A DNA stretch of 36,099 nt, taken from Actinomycetota bacterium. Lineage in GTDB: Bacteria > Actinomycetota > Acidimicrobiia > Acidimicrobiales > Ilumatobacteraceae. A model generated the notes under the pieces. It ran no database searches. It was not told where the DNA came from and saw only the letters and a list, made by a program, of their open reading frames with translations. The stretch is from positions 1-36,099 of the forward strand of contig CAUJET010000149.1 in the NCBI GenBank assembly GCA_963169665.1. The letters are read 5' to 3'. Below are positions 33,441-36,099 of this stretch, in pieces. Made by a program: the position numbers and the translations under genes. The stretch's first letter is position 1; the number at the start of each line of letters is the position of its first letter.

Positions 33441-34625
33441 TCAGTGGCCGTCGATGATCGTGGTCGCTGCGTCGACGAGGTGCTGGGCGCGTGCGTCATT
33501 GGCGAGGTTCGAGGCCGGCTGGTTCATCACATAGGCGAACGCCAGCTCTCGCTCGGGCTGGGCGAACGCCACCGAGCCACCGGCGCCGGGATGGCCGTAC
33601 GAACCGGGCCCCGCGTAGGGCGTGAACGGGCCGTGGGTCATGAAGCCCATACCGAACGTCGTGGGCATGATCAGACATGCGTCGGGCTCGTTGTCGGGGG
33701 TGACCGTCACGCTCGCCCGGGCGACCACGTCGTCGTCGAGCAGCTTCACGCCGTCGACGGTCGCGAACGTGGAGGCGTACACCTTGGCGAGCGAGATCGA
33801 GTTGGTGATGCCGTTCGCCGCCGGGATCTCGGCCGCGTGCACCTCGCGACTGTTGAACACGCCGTCGCCGGTGAAGGCGCCGTTGAGCGACAGGGCCCGA
33901 CCACCGTTGGTACCGGGGCCCATGAACATCTCGATCATCGCCTTCACCGCGGGGTCCATGCCCTCGCCCGAGGCGATCGGCGAACCCATGATCGGTGCCA
34001 CCCTCGGCTCGAGCGCCTCGGGCAGGCCGATGTAGACCTCGGTGCCGGTGGGCCCGGCGATCTCCTCGGCGACGAAGCGGCCGATGTTGCGATGCTCGGG
34101 GTCGACACGGCGGACGAGCTCGCCGGCGAGCCAGCCGTAGGTGAGAGCGTGGTAGCCATGGGTCGAGCCGATGGGCCACTCGGGCTCGGTGTCGGCCAGA
34201 CGCGCGGTGATCGTGTCCCAGTCGAGTGCTTCGGCGAGCGAGATCTCGCCCTGCACGCTGAACAGACCGCACTGGTGGCTGAGCAGCTGGGCGACGGTCG
34301 CCTCGCCCTTGCCCTTCGCGGCGAACTCCGGCCAGTACCGCGACACCGGCGCGTCGTAGTCGATGAGGCCACGCTGGGCGCAGATCGCCACGGCGATCGC
34401 AGCGATGCCCTTGGTGGTGGAGAACACCAACTGCAGCGTGGTGTCGTCGTAGGCGCGGTCACTCCCGTCGAACGAGCCACCCCACAGGTGCACGACCGGT
34501 CGACCGCGGTGGTAGATCGCCACCGAGGCACCGGTCTCCTCACCGCGCTCGAAGTTGGCGCGGAACGCCGTCTCGACGGCTTCCCAACCCGACTCGACCG
34601 AACCACCGAATGCATGCGTCGTCAT
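33441..34625 (-). CDS. Beta-lactamase-fold esterase (EstB/LACTB-like)
   Basis: A 394-residue class C beta-lactamase/serine-esterase family protein. The nucleophile motif is STTK at 69-72 (VFSTTKGIAAIAVA). The Tyr motif region reads GYHALTYGWLAGELVRR, and the third element is GHPGAGGSVAF. These features match family VIII carboxylesterases rather than true beta-lactamases. There is no signal peptide. It is co-directional with the P450 and probably transcribed with it from a leaderless promoter (TACGTT). It differs clearly from the NylB-like enzyme at 1854. Confidence 0.88.
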   Translation of the reverse strand: MTTHAFGGSVESGWEAVETAFRANFERGEETGASVAIYHRGRPVVHLWGGSFDGSDRAYDDTTLQLVFSTTKGIAAIAVAICAQRGLIDYDAPVSRYWPEFAAKGKGEATVAQLLSHQCGLFSVQGEISLAEALDWDTITARLADTEPEWPIGSTHGYHALTYGWLAGELVRRVDPEHRNIGRFVAEEIAGPTGTEVYIGLPEALEPRVAPIMGSPIASGEGMDPAVKAMIEMFMGPGTNGGRALSLNGAFTGDGVFNSREVHAAEIPAANGITNSISLAKVYASTFATVDGVKLLDDDVVARASVTVTPDNEPDACLIMPTTFGMGFMTHGPFTPYAGPGSYGHPGAGGSVAFAQPERELAFAYVMNQPASNLANDARAQHLVDAATTIIDGH

Positions 34626-34632
34626 GCGGGCG

Positions 34633-34638
34633 AACGTA
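34633..34638 (-). promoter_or_regulatory. -10-like box of the esterase-P450 pair, leaderless layout
   Basis: TACGTT on the minus strand is followed by 7 nt and the ATG at 34625. It is the same hexamer as before the HNH gene. Confidence 0.5.
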
Positions 34639-34671
34639 GTCGCCTGCCGACGGCCCGGATTCAGCGAAGGG

Positions 34672-35493
34672 TCACTCGTGCCAGTCCAGGACGGTGCGCA
34701 TGGTGACGTCGAACTCCTCGAAGCTCATCGACCCCTTCGTGGCGACGATCAGTTCGGCGTCGACACCCACGGGGTGGCGGAGCTTCGCCGGTTCGTCGAT
34801 CGCCGCGGTGTAGATCGCATCGGCGACGATCTGCGCGGGTGCCGGCTCGCCGTTCACCAGCGACCGCTGCGCGGCGCGGAACCGCTGCCAGCGTTCGTGA
34901 TCGTCGGAACCCTCGGGCATCGCTGCTGCGGTGAGCGAGTTGGCGCCGAGCGCCGTCGCGAACTGGCCGGGCTCGACCACGTGCACGCGGATGCCGCGGT
35001 GCGACAGCTCGAAGTGGAGCGCTTCGGTGAGGGCCTCGACCGCGTGCTTGCTGGCGGCGTACACGCCGCCGTACGGCGCACCCACGAGACCGGCGGCGGA
35101 GCCGACGTTCACGATCGTGCCGTGACCCTGGGCGAGGAGGTGCGGCACCACGGCGCGCGCCATGCGGATCACGCCGGTGACGTTGGTGTCGAACTGGCGG
35201 AAGACCTCGTCGTCGCTCACGAGGTGGACGGCGCCGAACACCTCGATGCCGGCGTTGTTGATCAGCACGTCGATCGAGCCGACCGCGGCGATCGCCGCGG
35301 CGACGGCCGCGGCGACGCTCTCGGTGGAGCAGACGTCGAGGGCGACCTGGTGGATGTCGGGTCGGGCGTTCAGCGCGGCCGACTTGCCCGGGGTGCGCAT
35401 GGTGGCGACGACGGTGTGCCCGCGGTCGGCGAAGGTGAGCGCGGCGAGTTCGCCGAAGCCGGTGCTGCACCCGGTGATGAGGACGTTGGCCAC
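34672..35493 (-). CDS. SDR family oxidoreductase
   Basis: A 273-residue classical short-chain dehydrogenase. The cofactor motif TGCSTGFG is at about 7-14, with INNAG, an active-site Ser in VNVGSAAGLVGAPYGGVYAASKHAVE and the catalytic YxxxK within it. The ATMR motif after strand 2 suggests NADP preference. The substrate is unknown, and retinol/steroid-type SDRs share this pattern. The GTG start at 35493 lies 16 nt after the ABM gene stop, so the pair forms an operon. Confidence 0.88.
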   Translation of the reverse strand: MANVLITGCSTGFGELAALTFADRGHTVVATMRTPGKSAALNARPDIHQVALDVCSTESVAAAVAAAIAAVGSIDVLINNAGIEVFGAVHLVSDDEVFRQFDTNVTGVIRMARAVVPHLLAQGHGTIVNVGSAAGLVGAPYGGVYAASKHAVEALTEALHFELSHRGIRVHVVEPGQFATALGANSLTAAAMPEGSDDHERWQRFRAAQRSLVNGEPAPAQIVADAIYTAAIDEPAKLRHPVGVDAELIVATKGSMSFEEFDVTMRTVLDWHE

Positions 35494-35509
35494 GACAGTG
35501 CCGGTCGGC

Positions 35510-35815
35510 TCAGGAGAACAGCGGACCGCTGGACGCGATCTCGTACTTCGTGAACGTGCCCCGGCCGGTGATGAACGAGCCCGCCTTGGCGCCGAAGGCA
35601 GCCATGTGCGGCGCGGCGAAGTGCAGGTCGAGCGCGGCCTGGTCCTCCCACTCCTCGAAGATGCACACCTTCGACGGATCGTCCATCGCGAACGAGAACT
35701 GGTAGGCGTGGCACCCGGGCTCCTGCAGGGTGGCCGCCATCATCTCGGTGGCAGCGGCGACGGCGGCGTCGCGCTGGGCGGGGTCGATGGTGAGGGATCC
35801 GGCGATGACGATCAT
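35510..35815 (-). CDS. ABM-family monooxygenase-like protein
   Basis: A 101-residue dimeric alpha-beta barrel protein of the antibiotic-biosynthesis-monooxygenase (ABM) family, with the pattern IVIAGSLTIDPAQRDAAVAAA, EPGCHAYQFSFAMDDPSKVCIFEEWEDQAALDLHF and PHMAAF. Such proteins include quinol monooxygenases like YgiN. Function cannot be assigned from sequence alone. It leads the ABM-SDR pair and has a -10-like TACCGT 6 nt before its ATG. Confidence 0.85.
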   Translation of the reverse strand: MIVIAGSLTIDPAQRDAAVAAATEMMAATLQEPGCHAYQFSFAMDDPSKVCIFEEWEDQAALDLHFAAPHMAAFGAKAGSFITGRGTFTKYEIASSGPLFS

Positions 35816-35821
35816 GCGCGC

Positions 35822-35827
35822 ACGGTA
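35822..35827 (-). promoter_or_regulatory. -10-like box of the ABM-SDR operon, leaderless layout
   Basis: TACCGT on the minus strand is followed by 6 nt and the ATG at 35815. Confidence 0.5.
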
Positions 35828-35866
35828 CCACCGAGGTGACTCGGCGTCAGTTGCCGGGGTCGCTGC

Positions 35867-35872
35867 TACGGT
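35867..35872 (+). promoter_or_regulatory. -10-like box of the last gene, leaderless layout
   Basis: TACGGT is followed by 7 nt and the GTG at 35880. It is the same hexamer as before the gene at 28865. Confidence 0.5.
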
Positions 35873-35879
35873 CGCCGCC

Positions 35880-36099
35880 GTGCAGCACCCCGACGAGCAC
35901 CGGTGGATCGAGGCCGGCCTGCTCGATCCGCAGAGTCCCAACGCGGACGGGCGACGCGAGTTGCTCGCATGGTTCGACGAACAGGGCGTCACGATCGACG
36001 CCATGGTCGACGCCGCGAGGCAGGGACAGCTGAACTCGGTGGCCGGAGACCTCGCCATCCGGCCCGGACCCCGACTCAGCCCGCGAGAGCTGGCCGAGC
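35880..36099 (+). CDS. N-terminus of an adenylate-cyclase regulatory-domain protein (3' end outside window)
   Basis: Only the first 73 residues are in the window. They read like the N-terminal regulatory domain found in front of class III adenylate cyclases of actinobacteria (as in M. tuberculosis Rv1264): RRELLAWFDEQGVTIDAMVDAA followed by RPGPRLSPRELAE, where the usual helix-turn-helix-like segment begins. If so, a cyclase catalytic domain should follow beyond the edge. The GTG start is supported by the leaderless promoter. The frame is open to the end of the window. Confidence 0.6.
   Translation, partial: MQHPDEHRWIEAGLLDPQSPNADGRRELLAWFDEQGVTIDAMVDAARQGQLNSVAGDLAIRPGPRLSPRELAE

Overview
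The window is high-GC and gene-dense, and it reads as a chromosome of a free-living actinobacterium. Supporting points are a fused two-domain FO synthase (FbiC) for coenzyme F420, a relic of the mycothiol-dependent nitroreductase family, a Tat-exported peptidoglycan amidase, nitrobindin, an AbiEi-like/DUF559 protein and a CYP125/142-like P450. GTG and TTG starts are common and many genes have a leaderless layout. Gene content and style suggest class Acidimicrobiia, possibly an Ilumatobacter relative. That placement is an inference.

Left part (1-7.6 kb): the end of an ABC permease gene, an HNH endonuclease, a chorismate-mutase-like/VOC fusion, a NylB-like serine hydrolase, a tiny membrane protein, nitrobindin, and an NMT1-type ABC lipoprotein whose stop codon overlaps the start of fbiC. 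The spacer at 802-988 carries an elaborate set of overlapping palindromes.

Middle (7.6-20.7 kb, mostly minus strand): the conserved translation/transcription cluster rimP-nusA-ylxR-infB and rbfA-truB-ribF. Here it is split after infB by a strong terminator, an ABC-2 exporter (ATPase plus two permeases) and a frameshifted nitroreductase homologue. proS diverges from rimP, and its 3' end is followed by two copies of a 44-bp palindromic repeat.

Right part (20.8-36.1 kb): DUF2071 and a hydratase-2 (MaoC), a small degenerate receiver-like protein, an FTR1 iron permease, an MFE-2-like (3R)-hydroxyacyl-CoA dehydrogenase, a Tat-exported PGRP amidase, and a geranylgeranyl-reductase-family flavoprotein. 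These are followed by an AbiEi/DUF559 endonuclease-like gene, a nitronate monooxygenase-M20 peptidase-MmcQ run and a PH-domain protein. A minus-strand set (ABM monooxygenase, SDR, beta-lactamase-fold esterase, P450) follows, and the window ends in the start of an adenylate-cyclase-type regulatory protein.

The most notable unexplained structure is a dispersed family of 19-bp-phased arrays at 27582-27695, 28714-28846 and 32156-32250. Each is organised as a large imperfect inverted repeat around a central palindrome whose arms differ between copies by compensating changes. Two of the arrays bracket the AbiEi/DUF559 gene, and one of them encodes its C-terminal residues. A second window-wide signal is a TANNNT-like -10 box placed 6-8 nt before the start codon of about a dozen genes, which implies leaderless transcripts.
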